Shown here in pieces: positions 52,764 to 61,691 of a stretch of 64,000 nucleotides of DNA. A program made the position numbers and the translations under genes. Source of the DNA: Chloroflexota bacterium (GTDB lineage: Bacteria > Chloroflexota > Dehalococcoidia > Lucifugimonadales > UBA3495); assembly GCA_002721995.1 (NCBI GenBank), contig PBMF01000014.1, positions 15,541 through 79,540 of the forward strand, given 5' to 3'. How positions within the stretch are numbered: position 1 is the stretch's first letter; each line of letters begins with the position of its first letter. The notes beneath the pieces are model-generated. The model was not told the DNA's origin. It saw only the letters and a list, made by a program, of their open reading frames with translations, and did not search any database.

Positions 52764-52792
52764 TTGACACCCATATTACGTTGTGATATTTT
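52764..52792 (+). promoter_or_regulatory. Consensus sigma-70 promoter of the ACIII operon
   Basis: A perfect TTGACA (52764-52769), exactly 17 nt, then TATTTT (52787-52792). It is 85 nt upstream of the first ATG of the operon. Confidence 0.75.
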
Positions 52793-52799
52793 TCACCTG

Positions 52800-52822
52800 G
52801 CCTCGGAATCGAGGCTTTTTTT
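52800..52822 (+). promoter_or_regulatory. Hairpin plus T-run at the start of the ACIII leader
   Basis: GCCTCG (52800-52805) pairs with CGAGGC (52810-52815) around GAAT, followed by seven T. It has the shape of an intrinsic terminator but begins where the transcript of the preceding promoter should begin, so it may be a 5'-end structure or attenuator. Confidence 0.6.
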
Positions 52823-52876
52823 AGGCCCGATTTCCCTTGAGAAAGCGTAATTGATTGGCCACCGATAGGTGTCCTG

Positions 52877-53173
52877 ATGTTCGATGATCCCAAAGCTCTA
52901 ACCAGCGTCGAATGGAACAACATACACATGTATCTCCAGTGGTTCTGGATATACTTTCCCATTGTCGTTACCTTCGGCCTGACACTGCTTACCGCCCACG
53001 CTTTCATACCTTCGTTGATAAACACTGGCCAGCTTCCGGAATCGATGAACCGCTTGCGCGTGCCCATGACCGGGTTCGCCGCCCTGCTCTTTGTAGCGGG
53101 GGTGGTCATTTTGGTGCTGGGAATCAACGCCACCTTGGATGTACGCGCGGTCTACAACCGATTCCTCATCTGA
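52877..53173 (+). CDS. Small two-helix membrane protein at the head of the ACIII operon
   Basis: A 98-residue protein with two membrane helices (WFWIYFPIVVTFGLTLLTAHAF and FAALLFVAGVVILVLGINATL) and short polar ends. I do not recognise a family. It is the first gene after the operon promoter, 53 nt before the pentaheme cytochrome, so it is probably an accessory or small subunit of the respiratory complex. AGGTG precedes the ATG. Confidence 0.72.
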   Translation: MFDDPKALTSVEWNNIHMYLQWFWIYFPIVVTFGLTLLTAHAFIPSLINTGQLPESMNRLRVPMTGFAALLFVAGVVILVLGINATLDVRAVYNRFLI

Positions 53174-53226
53174 TAGTCAACGGTCCGGAGAGCACGAAAC
53201 CAGCGATGAATGGAACAATTAAGTAG

Positions 53227-53865
53227 ATGATGCCAAGCGCCAAAATGCTGCCTTTGGTGGTAGCCGGGGGAGTCGTAACCATAATCGTCGGTTTCGTGCT
53301 CATCGTTCTACTTATATCCTGGTTCTCCAACCCGCCCTTCGGCCTCGGAAATGCTCCGGCGCAGCCCATTGCCTTCCCCCACACCGTCCACGTTGCCGAC
53401 AACAACATCCAGTGCGAGTTCTGCCACCGGAATGTGACCAAGGGCGCAGCAGCCACCGTGCCGGCCGTTGAGACGTGCCTCTTCTGTCATAAGGACATCG
53501 ACGGCACATCCTCCACAGCTTCGGACATCGCTCAGACCGAGATTGCCAAGGTCCGCACGGCATTTGAGACCGACCAGCCCATCAACTGGGAGAGGGTCCA
53601 CCGCCTCCCCGACCATGTACGGTTCATCCACGAAGCCCATATCAGGTACTTCACAGACGAGACCGTACCCGTCAAATACGGCATCAACGGCGAAGAGATC
53701 ACCCAGTCGACCGACGTGGCCCAGACCTGCACCATCTGTCACGGCGACGTCGCCAATAAGGTGGAAGTCCAACCCAAGGCCGGCCAGTCCTTGAAGATGG
53801 GAACGTGTCTCGATTGCCACCGAAAAAACGACGTACCCACAGACTGCACGGTCTGTCACAAGTAA
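53227..53865 (+). CDS. actA: ACIII subunit ActA-like pentaheme cytochrome c
   Basis: A 212-residue protein with one N-terminal membrane anchor (LPLVVAGGVVTIIVGFVLIVLLISWF) and five CxxCH haem sites: CEFCH, CLFCH, CTICH, CLDCH and CTVCH. Extra histidines (FPHTVH, RFIHEAH) supply distal ligands, as in c7/c3-type cytochromes. It would face the periplasmic side and pass electrons out of the complex. A 54-nt gap separates it from the small gene upstream. It depends on the cytochrome c maturation genes that follow the operon. Confidence 0.9.
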   Translation: MMPSAKMLPLVVAGGVVTIIVGFVLIVLLISWFSNPPFGLGNAPAQPIAFPHTVHVADNNIQCEFCHRNVTKGAAATVPAVETCLFCHKDIDGTSSTASDIAQTEIAKVRTAFETDQPINWERVHRLPDHVRFIHEAHIRYFTDETVPVKYGINGEEITQSTDVAQTCTICHGDVANKVEVQPKAGQSLKMGTCLDCHRKNDVPTDCTVCHK

Positions 53866-53883
53866 CGACAAGGTCATAGTTAG

Positions 53884-56193
53884 ATGAAATTAACCCGGCG
53901 AAATTTTCTTGCTTGGGCCGGCCTGGGAGCGGTGGGTGCCGTCGCCTGCGAAGGATTTGGCATTCGCGAAGGCGAGTTCGATATTCAGAGCCCGGTGCGC
54001 CTGCCCGAGGATCTGGTCCAGGGGACCGACAACTGGTACGCCAGTCTCTGCCGGGTCTGTCCCTCCTGCGAGGGCATCATCATCCGGGTGATGGAAGGAC
54101 GGGCCAAAAAGGTCCAGGGTAATCCCTACTTCCCCACCAACCAGGGCAAGAGCCACGTTCGCTGCGAATCGGGCCTGCAGGCCCTCTACCACCCCGACCG
54201 GGTACCCTCGCCCATGCGGCGCAGCGGCCCCCGAGGTTCGGGACAGTTCCTGCCCATCAGCTGGCAGCCCAACGGTATGGACACCCTCAAAAACGCCCTC
54301 CAGTCCCGGGGCCGGAACTCGGTCATGATAACCGAGCCTCTCCGTGGTCACCTGAGCGTGGTTGCCGACCGTTTCGCCTCCGCCATCGGCGGTGAGCAGT
54401 TGGGCTTCGAAACACTGGACAGCAATACCTACAGGGCGGCGGTTAAGAATGTCTTCGGACAGGACACCCTGCCCGACTTCGACCTGGAACACAGCAATTT
54501 CATCCTTTCCTTCGGCGCGGATTTCCTCTCCACCTGGCAGTCGCCCACCCGCTTCGGACGGGGTTACGGCGAATTCAGACAGGGAGAACACCGTGACCGG
54601 GGAATGTTCTACCAGATAGACTCCCGGTTCTCCATGACGGCCGCCAACGCCGATAAATGGTTGCCCGTGCGCCCCGGTTGGGAGGGATACATCGCCCTCA
54701 GCCTGGCCCAGGTGATCCTCTCGGAGGGCCTCTACGCCAGTGATCTGAACATAGCCGGCAGTGCAGGCGCCCAGGCCCTAGATAGCTTCCGGCCCGAGAC
54801 GGTTGCCCCGATGGCCGGTCTGACCGCCGAAATGACCGGCGGCGACCCCGTGGAATTCCTGAAACACCTGGCCCGTGACTTTGCCAATACTCGACCGGCA
54901 GTCGCCATCGGCGGCGGTTCCGCGGGAGCCGGCAGCAACGGGTTATTCAACCTGGAAGCCATCTACGTACTCAACTACCTGGTCGGTAGTGTGGGCGTGG
55001 AAGGCGGCGTAAGGCTAAACCCCGACAGCCCGTGGGACGATGTACCCACTGCGGGCAGGGTTGGCAGCCTGGACGACTGGGAACGGATCACAGAGCAGAT
55101 CAGGAGCGGCGAGACCAAGCTGCTCATGCTCCACGGCGCTGACCCGGTCCACGGCCTCCCCCAGTCTCTGCGGCTCAGGGACGCCATCACCCAGGCGGAA
55201 GACCTCTACGTGGTGAGCTTCTCACCATTCATCGACGACACCAGCGGACTGGCAGACCTTGTCTTGCCCGACCGCGTGTACCTGGAAGACTGGGGCGACG
55301 ACATCTCCGAGCCCGGCCCCGGTTATCAGTCCATAGGGCTGCAGCAGCCGGTGGTTAACCCTCTGGCTGAGCTGGACCCCCTCAGCTTCCCAGATGTCCT
55401 GTTGGCAATGGCCCAAGAACTGGGCCGGGAATCCCAACTGCCCTGGGACAACTACAAGAGCATGTTGCGCGAGGGCTCCGATGCCCTGTTCGCGCTGAAC
55501 CGCGGCTCCATAGAAGCCGCCTCCGCCGATGAATTCTGGAACCGTCTGTTGCAGCGCGGTGGCTGGTGGGACGAAAATGCCACCGGCCCCATCAATGTGA
55601 GCGCTCCCAACGGTCTGCTCCGGAAGATTGCAAACAAGGCATCCATACCTTCGTTCAACGGGGCCGCCGATGGGCCGGACACCTATTACCTGGTGCCCTT
55701 CTCCCACAACTCCCTGCTGGACGGGTACAATGGCCATCTTCCCTGGCTCCAGGGTGCGCCGGACCCACTGTCCACCGTAACCTGGCAGACCTGGGTGGAG
55801 ATTAGCGACAGCACCGCCGACCGAATGGGCATAAAAGAAGGCGACATCATCCGGATCGAGTCGTCCAGTGAGTCCATCAGGGCCGTGGCCTATCCGACTC
55901 CGGCCGTGCCGCCGGACGTGGTTAGCGTTCCTCTGGGACAGGGCCGCAGACACGGTTCCGACTACGCCACCGACCGCCCCGGCTCCGAAAGTTCCAACGT
56001 GTTGGACATTCTGGAGGCCCACCAGGTGAAGGACACCGGATCTCTGGCCTGGGCCGGGACCCGCGTCAAGCTGTCGAAGACCGGCGAAAGCGTCAGCATC
56101 TCCAAGTTGGAGGGCAACGTCAGGGCCGTGGAGATCGGCCATACGCCCGCCGAAGAAATCATCAAGACCATCCAACCGGACGAATCGCACTAA
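53884..56193 (+). CDS. actB1: ACIII subunit ActB1-like (molybdopterin-oxidoreductase fold)
   Basis: A 769-residue protein with a twin-arginine signal (TRRNFLAWAGLGAVGAVAC), so it is exported folded. The first domain carries CRVCPSCEGIIIRV...VRCESGLQ, a four-cysteine cluster site; later come AIGGGSAGAGSN, LMLHGADPVHGLPQSLRLRD and WVEISDSTADRMGIKEGDII (the C-terminal beta-barrel). In known ACIII this fold is fused to the FeS domain in one ActB and holds no Mo; here the FeS part is a separate gene at 56242. Confidence 0.9.
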   Translation: MKLTRRNFLAWAGLGAVGAVACEGFGIREGEFDIQSPVRLPEDLVQGTDNWYASLCRVCPSCEGIIIRVMEGRAKKVQGNPYFPTNQGKSHVRCESGLQALYHPDRVPSPMRRSGPRGSGQFLPISWQPNGMDTLKNALQSRGRNSVMITEPLRGHLSVVADRFASAIGGEQLGFETLDSNTYRAAVKNVFGQDTLPDFDLEHSNFILSFGADFLSTWQSPTRFGRGYGEFRQGEHRDRGMFYQIDSRFSMTAANADKWLPVRPGWEGYIALSLAQVILSEGLYASDLNIAGSAGAQALDSFRPETVAPMAGLTAEMTGGDPVEFLKHLARDFANTRPAVAIGGGSAGAGSNGLFNLEAIYVLNYLVGSVGVEGGVRLNPDSPWDDVPTAGRVGSLDDWERITEQIRSGETKLLMLHGADPVHGLPQSLRLRDAITQAEDLYVVSFSPFIDDTSGLADLVLPDRVYLEDWGDDISEPGPGYQSIGLQQPVVNPLAELDPLSFPDVLLAMAQELGRESQLPWDNYKSMLREGSDALFALNRGSIEAASADEFWNRLLQRGGWWDENATGPINVSAPNGLLRKIANKASIPSFNGAADGPDTYYLVPFSHNSLLDGYNGHLPWLQGAPDPLSTVTWQTWVEISDSTADRMGIKEGDIIRIESSSESIRAVAYPTPAVPPDVVSVPLGQGRRHGSDYATDRPGSESSNVLDILEAHQVKDTGSLAWAGTRVKLSKTGESVSISKLEGNVRAVEIGHTPAEEIIKTIQPDESH

Positions 56194-56241
56194 GGGCGTC
56201 CGGTCTAAGAAGAACCTAGAGGCTAACGGACAGGGAAATCA

Positions 56242-57072
56242 ATGGTAACGCAGCGTGTAGACCATAAATGGGGAATGACCGTGGACCTGGACCGGTGTAC
56301 CGGTTGCCAGGCCTGCGTTGTCGCCTGTCAGTCAGAGAACAACATCCCCATCAACACCAAGGAGTACTTCCAGCAGCGCCGGGCCTACGAATGGATTCGC
56401 ATAGAGCGCTATTGGGAGGGTGAGTTCCCCAACGTCAAGGCCAAGTTCATTCCCATCCTTTGTCAGCACTGCGAGAACGCGCCCTGTGAGCCGGTGTGCC
56501 CGGTGTACGCCACCTACCACAACGACGAGGGCTTGAACGTCCAAGTCTACAACCGCTGTGTGGGCACCAGGTATTGTTCCGTCAACTGCCCATACACCGT
56601 CCGGTTCTTCAACTACTGGGAGCCGGTCTGGCCGGAGCGTTTCCGCAACCAGTTGAATCCCGACGTAACCATCCGCAGCCGCGGCATCATGGAAAAGTGC
56701 TCCTTCTGCGTGCAGCGCCTGCGCCGCGGCGAGGTCAACGTGGAACGCCGGGGTATCGAGCCCCTGACCGGCGAGCGGATTCCCGTAGCCAACAGAAAAC
56801 TGAACCACCGCCAGATGCGGGAGGGCAATTATCTGCCGTCTTGCGTGCAGGCCTGCCCGACCAATGCTCTGCAGTTCGCCGACCAGGACGATGAGACCGG
56901 CCCGGTGAAAGAGTACTTCGACGAAGCCAATGAACAGATAGAGCTCCGGGAGCACGGCGGACACGTGGATGAAGCGCACACTCGGGTCTACCGGTTGTTT
57001 GAAGAGGTTGGGACCAAGCCCAACGTGGTCTACCTGAAGAAAGTTGAACCATTCCCCGTGGAAAAGCACTAG
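56242..57072 (+). CDS. actB2: ACIII subunit ActB2-like (four-cluster ferredoxin)
   Basis: A 276-residue iron-sulfur protein with four cysteine blocks in the order of the PsrB/ActB C-terminal domain: CTGCQACVVACQSEN, CQHCENAPCEPVCPV, CVGTRYCSVNCPY and CSFCVQRL...CVQACPTNAL. It would hold three 4Fe-4S clusters and a 3Fe-4S or fourth 4Fe-4S cluster and transfer electrons between ActC and the haems. It lacks its own export signal, and may be co-exported with ActB1. It is followed by a membrane subunit after 4 nt. Confidence 0.92.
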   Translation: MVTQRVDHKWGMTVDLDRCTGCQACVVACQSENNIPINTKEYFQQRRAYEWIRIERYWEGEFPNVKAKFIPILCQHCENAPCEPVCPVYATYHNDEGLNVQVYNRCVGTRYCSVNCPYTVRFFNYWEPVWPERFRNQLNPDVTIRSRGIMEKCSFCVQRLRRGEVNVERRGIEPLTGERIPVANRKLNHRQMREGNYLPSCVQACPTNALQFADQDDETGPVKEYFDEANEQIELREHGGHVDEAHTRVYRLFEEVGTKPNVVYLKKVEPFPVEKH

Positions 57073-57076
57073 ATAG

Positions 57077-58510
57077 ATGGCTGCTACAGAATCACACGGA
57101 CACGGACAACACGCCGGCATGTGGGTATTCCCCGATGTCTCGGCGATGAGTCAAGACATTTCGGCCAAGACCCTGGCCAGGCCGAAGCCCTTTACCATCG
57201 CCCTGACGATCACCGGGATACTGCTGGTCTTAGGCGTGATTGGCTTTGTGGCCAGGGCCGCCGGCGACGGGTTTGACTCCATCGGCCCCTGGGGCTACTA
57301 CATGGCCACGTTCTCCATGATCTTCATGGTGACCAGCGCCGCACCACTGGCCGCCGTCGCTTTCCGCTTTACCAAGAGCCACTGGCGCCGGCCCCTCTCC
57401 CGGGTATCGGAGTTATTCTCCATCATCGGCATCTTGAACGTGCTCATGTTCATCCCGCTGATGATCGCCTTCCCGCCGCTGGACAACCCCAGCGCAGTCG
57501 TGGATGTTCATCACATGGAACTGCGGCGTTCCATCTGGTTCGAGGCGCCCATCGGCGCGCCCCACGCCTGGAACGTCCTGGGCGTCCTGGGCTTGGCCGT
57601 TACCTCCATGGCCATTCTCTGGCTGTCCGCAATGCCGGACATGGCAGAATCGCGGGCCACCGCCACCGGTTTCCGGGGCTGGGTCTACCGGACCCTGTCC
57701 GGCAGCTGGTACGGCACCAAGCGCCAATGGAATGCACAGAAGGCCGGACTGGCACTGCTAGGTGCCTTCTATTTCATGCTGATTATATTCGTGCACTTTG
57801 TGTTCAGTTCCGACTACGCACAGAGTCTGATTCCCGGATGGAAGGACTCCATCTTCCCGGTCATCTATAGCGTGACCAGCATCCAGATGGCGCTGGGCAT
57901 CATCCTCATCACGCTGTATATCATGCGCCGCTGGGGCGGCTATGAGGCCTACTACGGAAAGGCCCCCTTCTGGTCGGCCAGCAAAGTATTGCTGGGCGTC
58001 ACCCTGCTCTGGATCTACCATCTGTTCGCCTTCTTCATCACCTTCTGGTACGGACGGTTGGAAGTGGAGCAGAACATCATCAAGTACCTGATCACTGACA
58101 CCTACGCGTTCGTGTTCCTGGTCAACTTCTTCTGCAGCTTCGCGCTGCCCTTCGCGGTGCTCATCTGGAACCCGGTACGGCGCAGCGCCGCGGGTCCGGC
58201 AATCGCCGGTCTGCTGGCTCTGATAGGCGGACTGGCCTTCAATATCAGGATATTCGTTGGCTCAGCCAACGCCGCGGAAGGGGATGCGCTCTTCGCTCAC
58301 TTCTTCGCGAAGGTACCGGCGCCGGTTTACCCCGACGTGTGGGACGTATTCATGGTGATTGGCGGCCTGGGCGCGGCTGTATTCATATACCTGGCGTCCA
58401 CCAAGTTGCTGCCGATCCTCTCACTGTGGGAGGTCAAAGAAGGCGCCATGTACCAAAAGATGGGGAAGCTGATTCGCGGAGAATACCTGGTACTGGGCAA
58501 ACCTGAATAG
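57077..58510 (+). CDS. actF: ACIII membrane subunit (NrfD/PsrC type; ActF-like)
   Basis: A 477-residue protein with about ten hydrophobic helices, including IALTITGILLVLGVIGFVARAA, LGLAVTSMAILWLSAM and KAGLALLGAFYFMLIIFVHFVFSSDYAQSLIPGW. The last fits the DYAQSLIPGW motif of ActF. The order differs from Rhodothermus, where F is last; here it comes before ActC. ActF and ActC are related and both contribute to the quinol/proton part of the complex. The start is 4 nt after the FeS gene stop. Confidence 0.85.
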   Translation: MAATESHGHGQHAGMWVFPDVSAMSQDISAKTLARPKPFTIALTITGILLVLGVIGFVARAAGDGFDSIGPWGYYMATFSMIFMVTSAAPLAAVAFRFTKSHWRRPLSRVSELFSIIGILNVLMFIPLMIAFPPLDNPSAVVDVHHMELRRSIWFEAPIGAPHAWNVLGVLGLAVTSMAILWLSAMPDMAESRATATGFRGWVYRTLSGSWYGTKRQWNAQKAGLALLGAFYFMLIIFVHFVFSSDYAQSLIPGWKDSIFPVIYSVTSIQMALGIILITLYIMRRWGGYEAYYGKAPFWSASKVLLGVTLLWIYHLFAFFITFWYGRLEVEQNIIKYLITDTYAFVFLVNFFCSFALPFAVLIWNPVRRSAAGPAIAGLLALIGGLAFNIRIFVGSANAAEGDALFAHFFAKVPAPVYPDVWDVFMVIGGLGAAVFIYLASTKLLPILSLWEVKEGAMYQKMGKLIRGEYLVLGKPE

Positions 58511-58574
58511 ATAAACTTACACTCCAGCGTCGGAGGCGGTCCACCAGACAAACCAGACCGCCCCACGGAGCATC

Positions 58575-59966
58575 ATGCAGGAAGGCACACCACTACAACC
58601 TAGGCAAATAAACGGGGACCTGCTACGGACCATCCTGAACTCTCCCAGGTGGTTCTGGATGGTTGTCGCGGTGCTGGGTTTCCTCGTGCTCGTGGCAATG
58701 AGTGCTGCCGGCTTCATGATCAACAAGGGCATGGGCGTGACCGGCCTGAACCGCCCGGTGATGTGGGGCTTCTTCATCACCAACTTCGTGTTCTGGATCG
58801 GTATCAGTCACGCCGGGGTTATGCTCTCGGCCATCCTAAGGCTGTCCAAAGCTGAATGGCGGCGTCCCGCCACACGGGCTGCGGAGATTCTGACCGTCTT
58901 CTCTCTGATGACGGCCATGATGATGCCTTTGATCCACACCGGCCGCCCCTGGCGTCTGGTCTACTGGATCTACACTCTTCCCTTCGTACCTTACGACTAC
59001 GCGCGGGGCATCTGGCCCAACGTCCGCTCACCACTGGTGTGGGACCCCAGCGCGGTCTACACCTACCTGACGTCCAGCATTCTGTTCGTCATTATCGCCC
59101 TGATTCCCGACTTCGCGGTGCTCCGGGACCGGACCACCGGTCTCAGCAACAGAATCTACGGGATGCTGGCCATGGGCTGGCAGGGCAACCCCAGGCAGTG
59201 GAAACTGCAGATCATCGCCGGTGTGCTGCTCTCCGCACTGATACTGCCGGTCTTCGTCTCGGTTCACAGCATCGTTTCCTGGGACTTCGGTATGGCAGTG
59301 TCGGTCAAGTCGTGGCACTCCACTGTCTTCGCCCCCTACTTCGTGGTGGGCGCGGTGCACTCCGGCGTCTCCGCCGTTGCCTTCGTGATGATTATTCTGC
59401 GCTACATCTACGGATGGCAGAACTACATCCGCCACGAGCACTTGGACGCCCTGGGGCGCCTGCTCATAGTGGTGGCTACTGGTTGGTTCTACTTCCTGGT
59501 CATGGAGATCATCTTCGGCATCTACGGCCGTGAGGCTGACGAGGTTGCAGTAAGGATATTACAGTTCCAGGTCAACCCCTGGGCCATCTGGATGTTCATC
59601 TTCGTGGGAATCACATACTTCCTACCGGTGGCCATCTGGCTGAGCAAGACGGGCCGGCGCAACCTGTGGATCATGTCCTTCGCCTGTATCTCGGTGAACG
59701 TAGGCATGTGGCTGGAGCGCTTCTTGATCATCGTGCCCGGCCTGGCCCGCAAACAGCTACTGACCTTTGACTGGTACACCTACCGGCCCAGCTCCATCGA
59801 GTGGATTCTGGTTGGCGGCACGTTCGCCATGGTCTCCCTCCTAATGCTGCTGATTGCGCGGGTGGTGCCTCTGATCCCCCTCTACGACATCAAAGAGGCG
59901 GAGATCTTAAGGACTGAAATAAAGATTGGCCGGGTATCCGTCCCAGCCACATTCAGGGAAGACTAA
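58575..59966 (+). CDS. actC: ACIII membrane subunit ActC (NrfD/PsrC family)
   Basis: A 463-residue protein with about ten helices. GVTGLNRPVMWGFFITNFVFWIGISHAGVML and MMPLIHTGRPWRLVYW match the ActC quinol-site region, where the histidines and acidic residues of PsrC-like proteins line the path. Also present are WHSTVFAPYFVVGAVHSG and GREADEVAVR. It should oxidise menaquinol and pass electrons to the ActB clusters. CGGAG lies 6 nt before the ATG. It lies 64 nt after the ActF-like gene. Confidence 0.9.
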   Translation: MQEGTPLQPRQINGDLLRTILNSPRWFWMVVAVLGFLVLVAMSAAGFMINKGMGVTGLNRPVMWGFFITNFVFWIGISHAGVMLSAILRLSKAEWRRPATRAAEILTVFSLMTAMMMPLIHTGRPWRLVYWIYTLPFVPYDYARGIWPNVRSPLVWDPSAVYTYLTSSILFVIIALIPDFAVLRDRTTGLSNRIYGMLAMGWQGNPRQWKLQIIAGVLLSALILPVFVSVHSIVSWDFGMAVSVKSWHSTVFAPYFVVGAVHSGVSAVAFVMIILRYIYGWQNYIRHEHLDALGRLLIVVATGWFYFLVMEIIFGIYGREADEVAVRILQFQVNPWAIWMFIFVGITYFLPVAIWLSKTGRRNLWIMSFACISVNVGMWLERFLIIVPGLARKQLLTFDWYTYRPSSIEWILVGGTFAMVSLLMLLIARVVPLIPLYDIKEAEILRTEIKIGRVSVPATFRED

Positions 59967-59994
59967 CTAGAGTAGGCATCTAGAGGGATCTGAC

Positions 59995-60519
59995 ATGGCC
60001 AAACAACCAATATTGGGACTGTTTGATAGCGCCGACCACGCCGCCGACGCCGGTGACGCGTTAAAAGCAGCCAACGTTGACGAGCGCGATTTCGATTTTC
60101 TAACGGACGCCCCATACCCCGAGGGCGCGTTTGGGGAGCGGCATGAGAGCCACCGGCTTTACATCTTCCCCTTCGTCGGGGCGCTGATTGGACTGACCGT
60201 AGGCGTCATGCTCACTTCCATGACTCAGATGGCCTACCCTCTGGTGCAGGGCGGCAAGCCCATCTTGTCCCTGCCTCCCATGGCTGTGGTGACCTACGAA
60301 AGCACCATGCTGACGGCCATCATCTTCACAATCATCGGCATCATCTTCGAGTCCCGTCTGCCCTCCTTTAAGCAGGGCCTGTACGACACTCGAATCACCG
60401 AAGGATATATCGGAGTCTTGGTCAATGTGGAAGAAGACCAGTTGACCCAGACTCAAACTCTGCTCACCCAGGCCGGAGCAGTGGACGTAGTACGCAAGAG
60501 CGGAGGCTCAGCGGCCTAA
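59995..60519 (+). CDS. actD: ACIII subunit ActD-like (DUF3341)
   Basis: A 174-residue protein with a soluble N-terminal ferredoxin-like domain (ILGLFDSADHAADAGDALKAANVDERDFDFLTDAPYPEG) followed by two membrane helices (LYIFPFVGALIGLTVGVML and VVTYESTMLTAIIFTIIGII). This is the DUF3341 layout of ActD. Its stop codon overlaps the ATG of ActE by one base, so the two are translationally coupled. Confidence 0.9.
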   Translation: MAKQPILGLFDSADHAADAGDALKAANVDERDFDFLTDAPYPEGAFGERHESHRLYIFPFVGALIGLTVGVMLTSMTQMAYPLVQGGKPILSLPPMAVVTYESTMLTAIIFTIIGIIFESRLPSFKQGLYDTRITEGYIGVLVNVEEDQLTQTQTLLTQAGAVDVVRKSGGSAA

Positions 60520-61049
60520 TGATTAACCGGGTCACGTCACTCATCTCTATCCCGCAGACGGAAGGACGCAAACGCGGACTGAAGGGCTGGTTCTTTGGAA
60601 TCACCTTGCTCTTCGGGCTTTTGGTGGTTGGCTGCACCTCCGGCAACTACCCGGTGGACATCTTCTACGAGCAGCATTACCAGCAGTCGTACAAGTCCCA
60701 CGAACCGCCGCGGCTCACCGGAGCAGCGGAGGCGGTTGCCTTCTTCCCCAACGTATCATCTGTCGTGACCAACACCGGCGCGGACCTGTACCGCGTGAAC
60801 TGCCAGATGTGCCACGGCGCCGATGGCAAAGGCCAAGGGCCAGTCCTGACCAAGATGATCGACAGCTATGACTACACGCCCATTGTAGACCCGAACATCA
60901 CCAACAGGCCCATCGTGTTCATAGAATCGCGGCTGGCCGCCGAGACCCGCCCCCTTGGACCGACCTCGGTAATGCCGCCCTTCGGCAAGCTGCTCAGCGC
61001 CCAGGAACGGGCCGCCATCGCCGAGTACATAAGTTCACTGCCCAAGTAA
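60519..61049 (+). CDS. actE: ACIII subunit ActE-like monohaem cytochrome c lipoprotein
   Basis: A 176-residue protein. LLFGLLVVGCTSGNYP is a lipoprotein-type signal with the lipobox cysteine. One haem site, CQMCHGADGKGQGP, is followed by the axial methionine in TSVMPPFGK, a class-I cytochrome c. It can be the exit point to a terminal oxidase. A TAATG overlap joins it to ActD. Confidence 0.9.
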   Translation: MINRVTSLISIPQTEGRKRGLKGWFFGITLLFGLLVVGCTSGNYPVDIFYEQHYQQSYKSHEPPRLTGAAEAVAFFPNVSSVVTNTGADLYRVNCQMCHGADGKGQGPVLTKMIDSYDYTPIVDPNITNRPIVFIESRLAAETRPLGPTSVMPPFGKLLSAQERAAIAEYISSLPK

Positions 61050-61109
61050 AGCAACCACCCAACTGTTGCCCGAGGCGTGGGGGGTTGCGCATCGGGACTC
61101 GGTTTAGAT

Positions 61110-61691
61110 ATGACACCTTCTCTCCAGCTCCCACGGCTAGCCAAGTCCTTGTTCTGGGCCGTCCTCCTTGTCGCCCTGGCGATTGCCGCATTTTCCGTTG
61201 CCCGGCCAATCCACGCCCAGACCCCCGAGCCAGTGTTCACTGAGAGCGAAGCCCAGACCATCGACCGAATGCTCATGTGCCCGGTCTGCCCGGCGGAGAC
61301 CATTGACCAAGCCCAGGTGGAGATCTCCCGTCAGATGCGTCAGATAGTCAGGGAGATGTTGGGCGAGGGCAAAGACCGGGAGGAGATACTGGACTTCTTC
61401 GTGGAGCGCTACGGAAAGGATATCCTGGCCGCTCCACCCAAGTCCGGTGCAAATCTGGTGGCATGGCTGATGCCCGCCGCTGGGGTGATTGCCGCTCTGG
61501 TGGCAGCTTTCTTCATCCTCCGCTCCATGACCCGGAACGTGGGAGCACCGGGTGCGCCCGCCAAGAATACCGACGCCGGTCTAACGCCCTATCTGCAGCT
61601 CGTGGACCGCCATCTGGACATGGCACGGGGCGGCGGCGGTTCGCCGGAGGCAAGGGACCCTAGACCCGGCAACTCGGGAGACAAAGCCTAA
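61110..61691 (+). CDS. ccmH: Cytochrome c biogenesis protein CcmH
   Basis: About 193 residues starting MTPSLQLPRLAKSLFWAVLL, a signal peptide ending near HAQT. The redox motif LMCPVCPAETIDQAQVEISRQMRQ corresponds to the LRCPVC of CcmH, which reduces apocytochrome CxxCH. A second membrane helix (GANLVAWLMPAAGVIAALVAAFFIL) follows. I prefer the ATG at 61110; an alternative at 61077 has no better ribosome site. It is directly adjacent to ccmF (TAAATG). It links the operon's cytochromes to their maturation. Confidence 0.9.
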   Translation: MTPSLQLPRLAKSLFWAVLLVALAIAAFSVARPIHAQTPEPVFTESEAQTIDRMLMCPVCPAETIDQAQVEISRQMRQIVREMLGEGKDREEILDFFVERYGKDILAAPPKSGANLVAWLMPAAGVIAALVAAFFILRSMTRNVGAPGAPAKNTDAGLTPYLQLVDRHLDMARGGGGSPEARDPRPGNSGDKA

